The notes: generated by a model from the letters alone, not told the origin. A stretch of DNA of 64,000 bases from DT-110 sp964342305 (GCA_964342305.1 CAYFGK010000018.1:1-64000); one strand, 5' to 3'; numbered from the stretch's first letter, positions 36,351-46,912 are shown. Numbers and translations are program-made.

Positions 36351-36448
36351 CCCAAAAAATACAAGTTGTCCCAGTCCGTGCAATAAATATCGCGCTTTTT
36401 GATTGCATTTTCCCAATAAGTACAAGGAAAATCCCAATAAATGCAAGG
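36351..36448. promoter_or_regulatory. Candidate AraC operator: direct repeats between araC and susC
   Basis: Four related words on the plus strand: CCCAAAAAATACAAG (36351), CCCAGTCCGTGCAAT (36370), CCCAATAAGTACAAGG (36412) and CCCAATAAATGCAAGG (36433). The last two are exactly 21 bp apart (two helical turns), the arrangement AraC dimers bind. A weaker CACAAAAAATACAACT is at 36543. Together these account for the 323-bp interval 36320-36642; no gene lies in it. Confidence 0.55.
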
Positions 36449-36642
36449 CAATAATCTGATTTGAGAGCTAAAATTGTAGAAATCGATCAGAAAGTAAAAG
36501 AAAATTGTCAGCCCCAATTTGAAGAAAGAACCAGGAAATAATCACAAAAAATACAACTATTGGGATTATAGCTTTCCTTGATCAAATTGAAACCACAGGC
36601 CAAGATTTTGGAGAGCAAAATTAAAGTCAAAACTCTCTAGGT

Positions 36643-39600
36643 ATGAAACATGCTTTAATGATCAGCAAATTGCTTGCTGTGTTCTTACTTTTTACGGGCA
36701 ACGTTGCCATTGCCCAGCAAACAGTGCAAGGTACTGTTACGAATGAGCGAGGCGAACCGCTAATCGGTGCCACGGTCCTCATAAAAGGAACTGCTAAGGG
36801 TACGGTTACGGATGTCGATGGTAGTTACAGTATACCGGATGTGCCGGAGGATGGAACTCTCGTTTTTTCGTATACAGGTTACGAAACCGAGGAATTTAGT
36901 GTTACCGGAACTCAGCTCGATGTAACCCTCGCTGAGGGCACGGTACTCGATGAAGTCATTGTCGTAGGGTACGGTAGCCAGATTCAGAGCGAGGTGACCG
37001 GATCGGTGCAAACCGTTGATGCCAAAGCCTTAGAAGATCTACCTGTTGCCCAAATGACGGAAAAACTGCAGGGTCGGATCGCCGGTGTACAAATAAACCA
37101 GGCTACGGGTAAGCCGGGTGAAGGGATGACCGTTCGGGTGCGGGGCCAGGCCTCCATCCTGGCCAGTAGTGATCCTCTGTACGTCGTTGACGGATTCCCG
37201 ATCGTAGGTGGTATCGCCAACATCAATCCGGATGAGATCCAAAGTGTAACGGTACTAAAGGATGCTGCTTCCACTTCGCTGTATGGTTCCAGAGCTGCAA
37301 ATGGCGTCGTCCTCATCACCACTAAAATGCCGGCCATCGGACAATCCAGTTTTGGGGTGAATTTCACCCAGGGATTCGCTACGGTACCGGAACGCGGTCG
37401 CCCCGATATGATGAACGCGGAGGAATTTGCCCGATTTAAAAAAGAATCTGCCGAAGCACTTGGTGCTCCGGTCCCCGATTTATTCCAGAATCCGGAGCAA
37501 TACCGCAACAACAGTTTCGATTGGTACGATGCTATGCTTCGCACAGCACCCTATACCAATTTGAGTATTAGTGCAGCAAAACGCACGGAAAACTTCGGAG
37601 CATCGTTGGTAGGAGGTTTTATGAATCAGGACGGAGTTATGTTGAACTCGGGTTTTGATCGCTATTCGTTCCGATTGAATGCCACCTACGATCCCTTTGA
37701 AATGGTGAATATCGGGGTGAATATTGCTCCTACTTATACCATTCGTAATACACCGAGCTCCGATGGTGCTTTTTATGCGACGAATATCGATCCGACTACA
37801 CCTGGTGGTTTGTTGTATAATGCCACATTAACCTGGCCGGTTTTCCCCTTTGAAAATGAAGATGGTTCACTTCCTTTAACGGCCTGGCAGCAGGGTGTAA
37901 GTGCATTTCCTACACCCAACTGGTACCGGGCTCTGCAAGAAATTGATAACGAAACGAAAACCACACGACTACTCTCCAATGCCTACATTGAGGTTGAACC
38001 TTTACCCGGGCTGTCCCTGAAGTCAACCTTCAACGTAGATCTGGGCGCATCTGCTTTCCGTAATTTTAAGCCCTCTACGACATCGACGGTTTTCGCCTCT
38101 CTTCCGCCGAATGATGCGGAGCTGATCACGCAGAACAGCGATTACATGTCGTGGTTGAATGAAAATATTGCAACCTATACGACCAGCTTTGGTGACCACG
38201 ATCTCCAGTTATTGGCCGGATATTCGGCGCAGAAATACCGCATGGATGCCGCTACCTTGTCATTCTCGAATTTTCCCGACGACCGGATCCAGGCCATCCA
38301 ATCGGCGGTAAATGTCAATCGTCCTCAATCAACTTCTCAGGTAGAAGAATGGGCATTGGTCTCCTTGTTTTCGAGGATCAATTACGATTATAAAAACAAG
38401 TACCTGCTGCAATTCTCGGTTCGCCGGGATGGATCTTCCCGGTTTGGTTCCAATAATCGTTGGGGTACCTTCCCCGCCGTTGGTGTTGGTTGGGTGATGT
38501 CGGATGAAAACTTTATGCAGGGCATTGACTGGCTGTCATTCCTGAAAGTGCGGGCCAGTTACGGTACCCTGGGTAATAACAACATCGGTAACTACACGCA
38601 ATACGCGCTGGTGGATAATACGGCTAATGCCGTTTTTGGCAATAATGTAGCCAGTGGGGCCTTTGTATCTACCCTGGGGAATCCTAACCTTGGCTGGGAG
38701 ACTACCCAACAGCTCGATATCGGTTTCGATCTGGAATTGTTCAACGGTCGTGTTGGACTGGCTTATGATTATTACAATAAGAACACAACGAACCTGCTGT
38801 ATAACGTAGCTACAGCTCAGGAATCTGGCTTCAGTAATTTCAACGATAACGTTGGTGAGTTGCGCTTCTGGGGACACGAAATAGCGCTGACTACCCGCAA
38901 CGTGGTGGGGGAATTCAATTGGACTACTAACCTGAACCTGGCGCGTAACCAGAATGAGGTACTCGCACTAGCGGATGGTATCGATCGTATTTTTGGTGGT
39001 CAATTCGACCAAACCATCACCCAGGTCGGACAACCTATTGGTATGTTCTACGGGCTGGTTTGGGATGGTGTTTACGTGGATCAGGCCGATTTCGATGCCA
39101 ATCCCCAAGCACCGCAATCACAGGTAGGAACTATCAAATATCAGGATGTGAATGGCGACGGTGTTATTTCCTACGGAGGGGATAACGATGATCGCACCAT
39201 TATAGGAAATCCATTCCCGGATGTGATCATTGGTTTGGTCAATACATTCACGTACAAGAATTTTGATCTGTCGATCGTCGCATCCGGCCAGTTTGGAAAC
39301 GATATCATGGTCTTGTCGGAGCAAGGCCAGACCAACCTCGATGGTGTCTTTAATGTACTAAAGGAGGTAGAGAATCGCTGGCGTTCGCCACAGGACCCCG
39401 GTGAAGGCCGCTACGGTAAAACAACCGCTGCCACTTTCATGGAACGCGACTGGATGAGTTCCCGGTTTGTGGATAGTGGTGACTACTTTACCATCAAGAA
39501 CATTACTCTTGGTTACACACATCGCCCGGAAAATTCCTGGTATCAGTCTATCCGTTTATTCTGTTCCATTCAGCAAGCACTGGTCCTGACAAACTACCGT

Positions 39601-39708
39601 GGTTCTAACCCGGAAGTTAGTACCACGGCAAATGGTACCAATGGGGCTACCCTTAACTTAGGTATGGATTGGTCTGCATATCCTGTTCCCCGGACCGTTT
39701 CATTCTAA
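36643..39708 (+). CDS. SusC/RagA-type TonB-dependent receptor
   Basis: 1021 residues. A signal peptide (to about residue 26, AIAQQ) is followed by a carboxypeptidase-regulatory-like domain (VQGTVTNERGEPLIGATV, about 28-105), a TonB-box region DEVIVVGYG, a plug domain (QLQGRIAGVQI...VVDGFPI) and a long beta-barrel. It imports oligosaccharides across the outer membrane using TonB energy, with SusD as lid. First gene of the rhamnose operon; its substrate is inferred from the rhamnosidases downstream. Confidence 0.93.
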   Translation: MKHALMISKLLAVFLLFTGNVAIAQQTVQGTVTNERGEPLIGATVLIKGTAKGTVTDVDGSYSIPDVPEDGTLVFSYTGYETEEFSVTGTQLDVTLAEGTVLDEVIVVGYGSQIQSEVTGSVQTVDAKALEDLPVAQMTEKLQGRIAGVQINQATGKPGEGMTVRVRGQASILASSDPLYVVDGFPIVGGIANINPDEIQSVTVLKDAASTSLYGSRAANGVVLITTKMPAIGQSSFGVNFTQGFATVPERGRPDMMNAEEFARFKKESAEALGAPVPDLFQNPEQYRNNSFDWYDAMLRTAPYTNLSISAAKRTENFGASLVGGFMNQDGVMLNSGFDRYSFRLNATYDPFEMVNIGVNIAPTYTIRNTPSSDGAFYATNIDPTTPGGLLYNATLTWPVFPFENEDGSLPLTAWQQGVSAFPTPNWYRALQEIDNETKTTRLLSNAYIEVEPLPGLSLKSTFNVDLGASAFRNFKPSTTSTVFASLPPNDAELITQNSDYMSWLNENIATYTTSFGDHDLQLLAGYSAQKYRMDAATLSFSNFPDDRIQAIQSAVNVNRPQSTSQVEEWALVSLFSRINYDYKNKYLLQFSVRRDGSSRFGSNNRWGTFPAVGVGWVMSDENFMQGIDWLSFLKVRASYGTLGNNNIGNYTQYALVDNTANAVFGNNVASGAFVSTLGNPNLGWETTQQLDIGFDLELFNGRVGLAYDYYNKNTTNLLYNVATAQESGFSNFNDNVGELRFWGHEIALTTRNVVGEFNWTTNLNLARNQNEVLALADGIDRIFGGQFDQTITQVGQPIGMFYGLVWDGVYVDQADFDANPQAPQSQVGTIKYQDVNGDGVISYGGDNDDRTIIGNPFPDVIIGLVNTFTYKNFDLSIVASGQFGNDIMVLSEQGQTNLDGVFNVLKEVENRWRSPQDPGEGRYGKTTAATFMERDWMSSRFVDSGDYFTIKNITLGYTHRPENSWYQSIRLFCSIQQALVLTNYRGSNPEVSTTANGTNGATLNLGMDWSAYPVPRTVSF

Positions 39709-39748
39709 AGGTTGATACTCTTTTCTAAAAGCCAAAAAAAGATCAAAA

Positions 39749-41230
39749 GTGAAAAAGCTATTATATATTTTTCTAATTGCAGGCATGCTAACTGCCTGTT
39801 CGGAAGACTTCCTGGAATTACCTTCCGAAGTATCCTTGAGTTCGGGGACTTTCTTCCAGACGGAGAGTGATTTTCAACAGGCCATTAATGGCACTTACGC
39901 TGCTTTGCGACCCCTGTATGATGGGGATAACGGTATGTGGGCATTGGGTGAAATGCGTTCCGATAATACGCACTACGCCTTTAACCCTGACTTCCGGGCC
40001 CTGGTTGCTCAGGAGGAAATAGCCGACTTCCTGAATATTCCGGCGAATGCTATTTCGACTACTATTTACATCGAAAACTATCAGGTCATTGCCCGGGCAA
40101 ATCAGATACTTGCCTTTATCGATGGCGTCGATTTCAATGCGGCCTCTAAGGAACGCATTCGCGGCGAAGCGCATTTCCTACGGGCATTGTGCTACTTCAA
40201 CCTGGTGCAATCATTTGGAGAAATTCCTATGCACCTCATTCCGGCGACCACCCGCGAAGAAACCGCTTTGCCCCTGTCGAGCGTAGATGATGTATATGCT
40301 CAGATCATCAGTGATGCTCAGGATGCAGCCTCTTTACTCGGCTCAAAATCCGAAATGGAACCTGGACGCGCCACCTCCGGGGCGGCTAACACCTTACTCG
40401 GTAATGTGTTCATGGTGCGTGAACAATGGTCCGAAGCAGCCAATGCATTACAATCGGTAGTGAACTCAGGAGAGTATGCACTGATCGCTGATTATGCAGG
40501 TGCCTTTGATGTGGGGAATCCGAATAATTCCGAATCGGTTTTTGAGGTGCAATACCAGGAAGGTACCGACGGTTTCGCAAGTAGTTTCATTTACGAGTGG
40601 TTACCCTATCCGCTGAGTGCCGAACAGGTGGGTGATTTAACCAATACCAGTAACCCACAGGCGCTGACCGAAGGAGAAGGCTTCAATATTCCCACTCCCG
40701 ACCTGATAGCCCTTTACGAGGATGGTGATGAGCGACTGGCTGCTTCTATCGCCACCATTGAACTAAATGACGGACGCGTAATTCCCTATTGCACAAAACT
40801 TTTACAGCCGCACTCCCTGCATTTGTTGACGGGTACAAACTGGCCGGTTTACCGGTATTCCGAAACGCTTCTCCTTTTGGCGGAAGCCCTGAATGAATCC
40901 AACAATACCGCCCAGGCAGCTGATTATCTGAATCAGGTACGGGCTCGTGCCGGACTGGCACCAACCACCGCTGCTTCCCAGTCGGAGTTGCGCGATGCTA
41001 TCCTGCGGGAGCGTCGGGTTGAGTTATCCTTTGAAGGAAAGCGCTGGTTCGATCTGGTGCGTACCGGAAGAGCAGTGGATGTTATGAGCGCCTACGGGGA
41101 ACGGGTAAAGGCAAATCCTCAGGATTACTATTACCCGGGTACTATCAGTCCGGCTCCTTCATCGTACACCAATATTGAGTTGCTGTTCCCACTCCCGGCC
41201 AGCGAATCGTTATTAAGTCCATTTTTCTAG
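39749..41230 (+). CDS. SusD/RagB-type outer-membrane glycan-binding lipoprotein
   Basis: 493 residues starting from a GTG at 39749 (MKKLLYIFLIAGMLTACSEDF); the lipobox MLTAC fits this start. TPR-like helices and the C-terminal RERRVELSFEGKRWFDLVRTG are typical of SusD. It binds the oligosaccharide outside the cell and closes over the SusC partner encoded 40 bp upstream. The gene is followed by a strong hairpin. Confidence 0.92.
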   Translation: MKKLLYIFLIAGMLTACSEDFLELPSEVSLSSGTFFQTESDFQQAINGTYAALRPLYDGDNGMWALGEMRSDNTHYAFNPDFRALVAQEEIADFLNIPANAISTTIYIENYQVIARANQILAFIDGVDFNAASKERIRGEAHFLRALCYFNLVQSFGEIPMHLIPATTREETALPLSSVDDVYAQIISDAQDAASLLGSKSEMEPGRATSGAANTLLGNVFMVREQWSEAANALQSVVNSGEYALIADYAGAFDVGNPNNSESVFEVQYQEGTDGFASSFIYEWLPYPLSAEQVGDLTNTSNPQALTEGEGFNIPTPDLIALYEDGDERLAASIATIELNDGRVIPYCTKLLQPHSLHLLTGTNWPVYRYSETLLLLAEALNESNNTAQAADYLNQVRARAGLAPTTAASQSELRDAILRERRVELSFEGKRWFDLVRTGRAVDVMSAYGERVKANPQDYYYPGTISPAPSSYTNIELLFPLPASESLLSPFF

Positions 41231-41278
41231 TGAATAAGATCTAAGTTTCATACAATATCACTTGCATGGTTAGATTGT

Positions 41279-41303
41279 TCACCCCCCGAAATTCGGGGGG
41301 TGA
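41279..41303 (+). promoter_or_regulatory. Intercistronic hairpin after susD
   Basis: A 12-bp stem TCACCCCCCGAA/TTCGGGGGGTGA with a 1-nt loop, in the 112-bp space between susD and the GH106 gene. No T-tract follows, so it may attenuate transcription or protect the susCD mRNA end and not terminate fully. Confidence 0.55.
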
Positions 41304-41342
41304 CTTTCACTAAAAACCGGAACATTCAATCCTGGTATAAAA

Positions 41343-44300
41343 ATGAAACCAAAACGGTTCTATCCAAAGTGGCATCTCCTAATGGCATTATGCTTTGGGC
41401 TTTTGACGGGGTTATATGCACAGGAAGATCTCAGGGAATCATTCGAAAACCCTCCCAACGAGGCTCGTCCCCGTGTTTGGTGGCACTGGATGAATGGCAA
41501 CGTCACTAAAGATGGCATTCGAAAGGACCTGGAGTGGATGGAACGGGTTGGTATTGGTGGCTTTCAAAACTTTGATGCAAACCTGTTTACTCCCCCCGTA
41601 GTTGACAATCCATTAGTCTTTATGACTCCCGATTGGCAGGATGCCTTTCGCTTTACGACCGACCTGGCTGCTGAAAAGGGCTTGGAAATGGCCATTGCCG
41701 GTTCGCCCGGCTGGAGTGAAACCGGCGGACCGTGGGTTCCCAGGGAAGACGGGATGAAAAAGTATGTCTGGTCTGAAACCACCGTTCAGGGAGGAAATAC
41801 TCTTTCGGGCGTATTGAAAAAACCTTCAGCAACGACCGGACATTTTCAAAATATAGAACTGGAATCCGGTAGTCTGATCGGAGAATATGTTGGTGAGGTG
41901 CCTGAGTACTATAGTGACGCCCTGGTAGTTGCCTATCAGATTCCTGACGAAGAGGTCTCATTGGCTGATCTGCAGCCAAGGGTTTCTTCGAGCGGAGGAT
42001 CTTTTTCCCTCGCTATGCTGACTGATAATGATTTAGATCATTCCGAAACCTTGCCACCAGCGGAGATAGGTGAAGAAATATGGATTGAATATAGCTTTAA
42101 TGAACCCCAATCCTTTAAAGCTGTAACGGTGGTCGGTTCCAATGGCTCTGAGTTGGGGAATTTCTTTGGCAACCCGGAGAATCGATCTATACAGGTAAGC
42201 AACGATGGGCTAAACTTTCGGGAGGTTGTACGACTGCCCGGAAATCTGGTGCCTCAAATAACCATGAACTTTCCCGAGGTGACCGCTACCCACTGGCGAC
42301 TCGTTTTTGAAACGCTACCTACCGAAAATAACCCCTTGGCAACTATGATGGGCGCACCTCCGGTACCCCCAACCCCAAAGGGCGTGGATGTGGCTGAATT
42401 CCAATTACATAATACAGATCGAATTGATCAGTTTGAGGACAAAGCAGGGTTTGCTTCCTGGAAAGAAGATACCCCATCCTTTACCGGTCCCACCACGGAT
42501 GCTATTCCAAAACAAAACGTCATAGATCTTACGGACCAGATGGGTGAAGATGGAACCCTCCGGTGGCAGGTACCCGAAGGAATCTGGCGGATCATTCGCC
42601 TCGGTTATTCTCTGACTGGTCGTCAAAATCATCCCGCCTCTCCGGCCGGCACCGGACTGGAGGTAGATAAATTGGATGACGATGCTGTTCGAAAGTACAT
42701 AAATACGTACCTGGATATGTACGACGAGGCAACTGGAGGTAAACTGGGGCCTGATGGACTGGGCTACATCATTTTAGATAGCTACGAAGCCGGCCATATG
42801 ACTTGGTCAAAAGACTTTCCAGAAGAATTTGCACAGCGTCGTGGATATGCCATGACTCCCTGGATTCCTGTATTAACCGGACGACTGGTCGAAAGCCGGG
42901 AGGCGAGTGAGCGATTCCTATGGGATTTCCGTCGGACCATCGGAGAGCTTATCGTCGACAACCACTACAATGTCATTGGTGAGGAGCTTCACAAAAGGGG
43001 GATGCAACGTTATACCGAATCACACGAAGCCCGAAGAGCTTATTTAGCCGACGGAATGGATGTAAAACGACATTCCGATATTCCCATGTCGGCCATGTGG
43101 ACACCGGGAAGTTTGTCGGGAGGCACCGAGGAGGAATTGCGTAGCGAGGCCGATATCAGAGAGGCGGCTTCCGTCGCCCACATCTATGGCCAGAAATACG
43201 TAGCCGCCGAATCCATGACTTCCGTGGGAGCTCCCTTCATCCACACTCCGGAAAAACTAAAACGAACCGCCGACCTGGAAATGGCCAATGGGTTGAATCG
43301 ATTTGTCATTCACACTTCCGTTCACCAGCCACTAGACGATAAAATGCCCGGTTTTACCCTTGGGCCTTTTGGGCAATACTTTTCCCGTCAGGAAACCTGG
43401 GCGGAGCAGGCGCGTCCCTGGATCGATTATCTGGCGCGCAGTTGTTATATGCTGCAGCAGGGACGATTCGTGGCGGATGCGCTTGTTTTTTATGGAGAAA
43501 ATACTAATCTGACTCATCGATTCACCGAAGGTTCATTACCGGATATTCCGGGCTATTCTTATGATTTTGGTAACTCGACCGTATTGTTGGAGGCCCTGAA
43601 GGTGGAAAATGGCCGGTTGGTGTCTCCCGGTGGCGGAGCATACCGGATATTAGTATTGGATGAATCGGCAAGAGACATGACGTTGCCTGTATTGAAAAAG
43701 ATTGCGGAGTTCGTTCGGGCAGGCATTCCGGTCACTGGAACCAAGCCAGAGCGGACACCAAGTCTGGAGGATGATCCGGCAGCCTTTTCCGCTTTAGTAG
43801 ATGAGGTATGGGGTTCATCCAATGTTTCTGAAAAAAAACCAGCTGATATTTTAGCACAGAATGGTATTGCCAAAGATGTCGATATACGGGATAATGTGGC
43901 GGATATTTTGTTTGTTCACCGGGAGTTACCAGCTGCAGAGGTATACTGGTTACACAACCGTTCTTCCGATAAAAATTCTGCCACTGTCCGTTTTAGGGTA
44001 AGCGGAAAAGAGCCAATGCTCTGGCATCCTGAGTCCGGGACCAGAGAGGCAGTGACCTGGCATTTGGAAAATGACCGAACCGTTGTATCGTTGGATTTTG
44101 AGTCTTGGGAATCCTATTTCATTGTATTCAGCGGTCCTGCAGACGAGGCCGGAAACGTTTTGCCGGAACAAACGGTAACCGAGATGGCCGTTTTGAACGG
44201 CCCGTGGGAGGTAAATTTTCAGGAAAATCGAGGAGCACCCCAACGTACGGAACTGAATGAATTAATTTCCTGGACAGAGCACAAAGAGAGTGGTATTCGG

Positions 44301-44666
44301 TACTTTTCGGGAACGGCCACGTACAAAAAACGATTTCGGCTGGAGGCTTTTCCGGAGGATGTCTCCATTATGCTGGATTTGGGCAAGGTCAAGGATATAG
44401 CTGCTGTTCGGATAAATGGGGAGGAATTGGGAATACGGTGGAAAATGCCCTTTACAATGAATATTACGGAAGTTTTGCAGGAAGGCGAAAATACTCTGGA
44501 AGTAGCCATTACGAATGTGTGGGCCAATCGAATGATCGGAGATCTGCAACCAGGCACTAAGGAAAAGATCACGTTTACCACCTTGCCTTTTTTTCAGGCA
44601 GATGCCCCCCTATTGCCGGCAGGTTTGCTGGGGCCGGTCAGATTACTGGAGGTTACATTAGAATGA
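41343..44666 (+). CDS. GH106-like alpha-L-rhamnosidase
   Basis: 1107 residues with an N-terminal signal peptide (to about 26, LLTGLYAQ). Conserved GH106 segments include RPRVWWHWMNGNVTKDGI (about 43-60), GPWVPREDGMKKYVWSE and a catalytic-domain region with YIILDSYEAGHMTW. A C-terminal beta domain resembles a galactose-binding-like module (YKKRFRLEAFPEDVSIML...NVWANRMIGD). It removes terminal L-rhamnose from pectic or surface glycans outside the cytoplasm. Third gene of the operon. Confidence 0.88.
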   Translation: MKPKRFYPKWHLLMALCFGLLTGLYAQEDLRESFENPPNEARPRVWWHWMNGNVTKDGIRKDLEWMERVGIGGFQNFDANLFTPPVVDNPLVFMTPDWQDAFRFTTDLAAEKGLEMAIAGSPGWSETGGPWVPREDGMKKYVWSETTVQGGNTLSGVLKKPSATTGHFQNIELESGSLIGEYVGEVPEYYSDALVVAYQIPDEEVSLADLQPRVSSSGGSFSLAMLTDNDLDHSETLPPAEIGEEIWIEYSFNEPQSFKAVTVVGSNGSELGNFFGNPENRSIQVSNDGLNFREVVRLPGNLVPQITMNFPEVTATHWRLVFETLPTENNPLATMMGAPPVPPTPKGVDVAEFQLHNTDRIDQFEDKAGFASWKEDTPSFTGPTTDAIPKQNVIDLTDQMGEDGTLRWQVPEGIWRIIRLGYSLTGRQNHPASPAGTGLEVDKLDDDAVRKYINTYLDMYDEATGGKLGPDGLGYIILDSYEAGHMTWSKDFPEEFAQRRGYAMTPWIPVLTGRLVESREASERFLWDFRRTIGELIVDNHYNVIGEELHKRGMQRYTESHEARRAYLADGMDVKRHSDIPMSAMWTPGSLSGGTEEELRSEADIREAASVAHIYGQKYVAAESMTSVGAPFIHTPEKLKRTADLEMANGLNRFVIHTSVHQPLDDKMPGFTLGPFGQYFSRQETWAEQARPWIDYLARSCYMLQQGRFVADALVFYGENTNLTHRFTEGSLPDIPGYSYDFGNSTVLLEALKVENGRLVSPGGGAYRILVLDESARDMTLPVLKKIAEFVRAGIPVTGTKPERTPSLEDDPAAFSALVDEVWGSSNVSEKKPADILAQNGIAKDVDIRDNVADILFVHRELPAAEVYWLHNRSSDKNSATVRFRVSGKEPMLWHPESGTREAVTWHLENDRTVVSLDFESWESYFIVFSGPADEAGNVLPEQTVTEMAVLNGPWEVNFQENRGAPQRTELNELISWTEHKESGIRYFSGTATYKKRFRLEAFPEDVSIMLDLGKVKDIAAVRINGEELGIRWKMPFTMNITEVLQEGENTLEVAITNVWANRMIGDLQPGTKEKITFTTLPFFQADAPLLPAGLLGPVRLLEVTLE

Positions 44667-44730
44667 GCCGCCAAACATAATTTTGTTCCAATGATTTACT
44701 AATCATTTTAAATATAACCCAACACAAGAC

Positions 44731-46836
44731 ATGAACCAAACAGCCACAAACTTTAAACACGTCGACTATTTGTGGGACGATGATCATGCCGCTTCCCTCG
44801 GTGACGATCAAGTGTCCCTGTTTCTATACCGCTCCAATATACTGGGCGCTGATTTGCGGATCACTAATTTTGGCGGCGGGAATACCAGCTGTAAGACGAT
44901 CGAAAAAGATCCACTTACCGGCGAAGAAGTAGAGATCATGTGGGTAAAAGGATCAGGCGGCGACATCGGCACCCTGACCCGCGATGGTATTGCGGGCCTG
45001 TACACGAAGCGTCTGCGCAATCTGAAGCAGGTATATCGCGGTATTGAGCATGAAGATGAAATGGTAGCCCTGTTCAATCATTGTATTTACGATCTGGATA
45101 GCCGGGCGCCCTCTATCGATACCCCTTTACATGGCCTCCTTCCTTTTAAACATATTGATCACCTGCACCCCGATGCCCTGATTGCCGTAGCTGCCGCGAA
45201 AGATAGTCAGGAAATAACCCGTGAAATCTGGGGGGACACCATGGGCTGGATACCCTGGCAGCGTCCTGGTTTTGATTTGGGCCTGCAACTGGAAAAATGC
45301 CTGGAAGAAAATCCCGGTATCCGGGGAATCGTACTCGGCGGACATGGTCTGTTTACCTGGGGCGATACTTCCTATGAATGCTATATGAATAGCCTGGAAG
45401 TGATCGAGCAGGCTTCGGAATACATCGAACAGCGTTTAGGGCAGGATGGGCCGGTCTTTGGCGGACAGGTCGTGGATAGCCTCGAGGCGGACAAACGTAA
45501 AGATCAGGCTGGTTTACTGGCACCCGTCTTACGCGGACTTTGCTCCAGCGAACAAAAGATGATCGGTCATTTTACCGATGATGAGCGTGTTCTTGAGTTT
45601 ATCAATAGTAAAGATCTGACCAAACTGGCCCCACTGGGAACATCCTGCCCGGATCACTTTCTGCGCACGAAGATCAAGCCATTGGTTCTGGACTTAAAAC
45701 CCGGAGCAGACCTTTCGGACCACCAGGCAATTCGCGATCAGATCGAGTCCCAATTCGCTGAATATCGCAAGGACTACGCCGCTTATTATGAACAGTGTAA
45801 ACACCCGGATAGTCCGGATATGCGCGACCCGAACCCGGTGGTCATTTTGTACCCGGGCGTGGGGATGTTCACCTTTGCTAAGAACAAACAAACGGCCCGG
45901 GTTGCCAGCGAATTTTACATAAATGCCATCAACGTGATGCGGGGAGCAGAAGCGATTTCTGAATATACCGCACTGCCCCGTCAGGAGGCTTTTAATATCG
46001 AATACTGGCTGCTGGAGGAAGCTAAACTGAAGCGTCAACCACCCGAAAAGCCACTATCCCGGCGGGTGGCTCTGATCACTGGTGCCGGCGGCGGCATCGG
46101 AAAGGCTATCGCCGACAAACTTGCCGCCGAAGGAGCAAATGTGGTCCTGACAGATGTTGTGGAAGAGCGTCTGGAAGAAGCCCACAGCAGCTTTAAGCGC
46201 GATGTTTCTTCCTACGTCCTATGCGATGTAACGGACCCGGCTTCCATCGAGCATGCCTATAAACAAGCCTGTCTGGCCTTTGGCGGGGTGGATATTATCG
46301 TACACAGTGCCGGGCTTGCCATCTCCAAGTCATTGGCTGATACCGACATCAAGGATTGGGATTTGTTGCAGAATGTACTTGTCAAAGGACAATTCGCGCT
46401 GGCTCAGGCAGGGGTAGCTATCATGCGCAAACAGGGATTCGGCGGAGATCTGGTACACATTGCCAGTAAGAACGGACTGGTTTCCGGCCCCAATAACGTC
46501 GCCTATGGCACGGCCAAGGCGGCGCAACAACACATGACTCGCCTGTTGGCGGCTGAATTGGGAGCCGAGAAGATCCGGGTCAATACAGTGAATCCGGATG
46601 GAGTCATTGTGGGCAGTAAAATATGGGAAGGCGAATGGGCCGAAGGTCGTGCGAAAGCTTACGGTATCAAGGTAGAAGATCTGCCGGCCCACTATGCGAA
46701 AAGAAATTTACTCCAGGAGATCATCCTGCCGGAAGATATCGCCAACGGGGTCTTTGCCGCCGTGGCTATCCTGGATAAAACCACTGGCGGTATCATCAAT
46801 GTCGACGGTGGTATGGCTAACGCCTTCGTCAGGTAG
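44731..46836 (+). CDS. rhaEW: Bifunctional rhamnulose-1-phosphate aldolase / lactaldehyde dehydrogenase
   Basis: 701 residues with two domains. About 1-420: a class II-type aldolase with HGLLPFKHIDHLHPDA and LGGHGLFTWG (zinc histidines). About 445-701: a short-chain dehydrogenase with ALITGAGGGIGKAIAD (Rossmann) and YGTAKAAQQHM (YxxxK). The aldolase splits L-rhamnulose-1-phosphate into DHAP and L-lactaldehyde; the dehydrogenase is expected to oxidise lactaldehyde to L-lactate. This fusion is known as RhaEW/RhaD-ADH. Its neighbours confirm the pathway. Confidence 0.92.
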   Translation: MNQTATNFKHVDYLWDDDHAASLGDDQVSLFLYRSNILGADLRITNFGGGNTSCKTIEKDPLTGEEVEIMWVKGSGGDIGTLTRDGIAGLYTKRLRNLKQVYRGIEHEDEMVALFNHCIYDLDSRAPSIDTPLHGLLPFKHIDHLHPDALIAVAAAKDSQEITREIWGDTMGWIPWQRPGFDLGLQLEKCLEENPGIRGIVLGGHGLFTWGDTSYECYMNSLEVIEQASEYIEQRLGQDGPVFGGQVVDSLEADKRKDQAGLLAPVLRGLCSSEQKMIGHFTDDERVLEFINSKDLTKLAPLGTSCPDHFLRTKIKPLVLDLKPGADLSDHQAIRDQIESQFAEYRKDYAAYYEQCKHPDSPDMRDPNPVVILYPGVGMFTFAKNKQTARVASEFYINAINVMRGAEAISEYTALPRQEAFNIEYWLLEEAKLKRQPPEKPLSRRVALITGAGGGIGKAIADKLAAEGANVVLTDVVEERLEEAHSSFKRDVSSYVLCDVTDPASIEHAYKQACLAFGGVDIIVHSAGLAISKSLADTDIKDWDLLQNVLVKGQFALAQAGVAIMRKQGFGGDLVHIASKNGLVSGPNNVAYGTAKAAQQHMTRLLAAELGAEKIRVNTVNPDGVIVGSKIWEGEWAEGRAKAYGIKVEDLPAHYAKRNLLQEIILPEDIANGVFAAVAILDKTTGGIINVDGGMANAFVR

Positions 46837-46892
46837 TATAAGCTTTGCAAAAAGCCGTACCTGGCTCCACGAATGAAGATTATTAAACCAAA

Positions 46893-46912
46893 GGGTCCCG
46901 GAAACGGGACCC
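46893..46912 (+). promoter_or_regulatory. Intercistronic GNRA-loop hairpin
   Basis: GGGTCCCG-GAAA-CGGGACCC: a perfect 8-bp stem with a GAAA loop, 56 bases after the rhaEW stop and 31 before the GH78 start. No T-tract; more likely an RNA-processing or stability hairpin than a terminator. Confidence 0.5.

Noticed and set aside
46842..46855. GCTTTGCAAAAAGC after rhaEW as a copy of the dispersed motif
   Set aside because: It lacks the GNAA core; counted as chance similarity.
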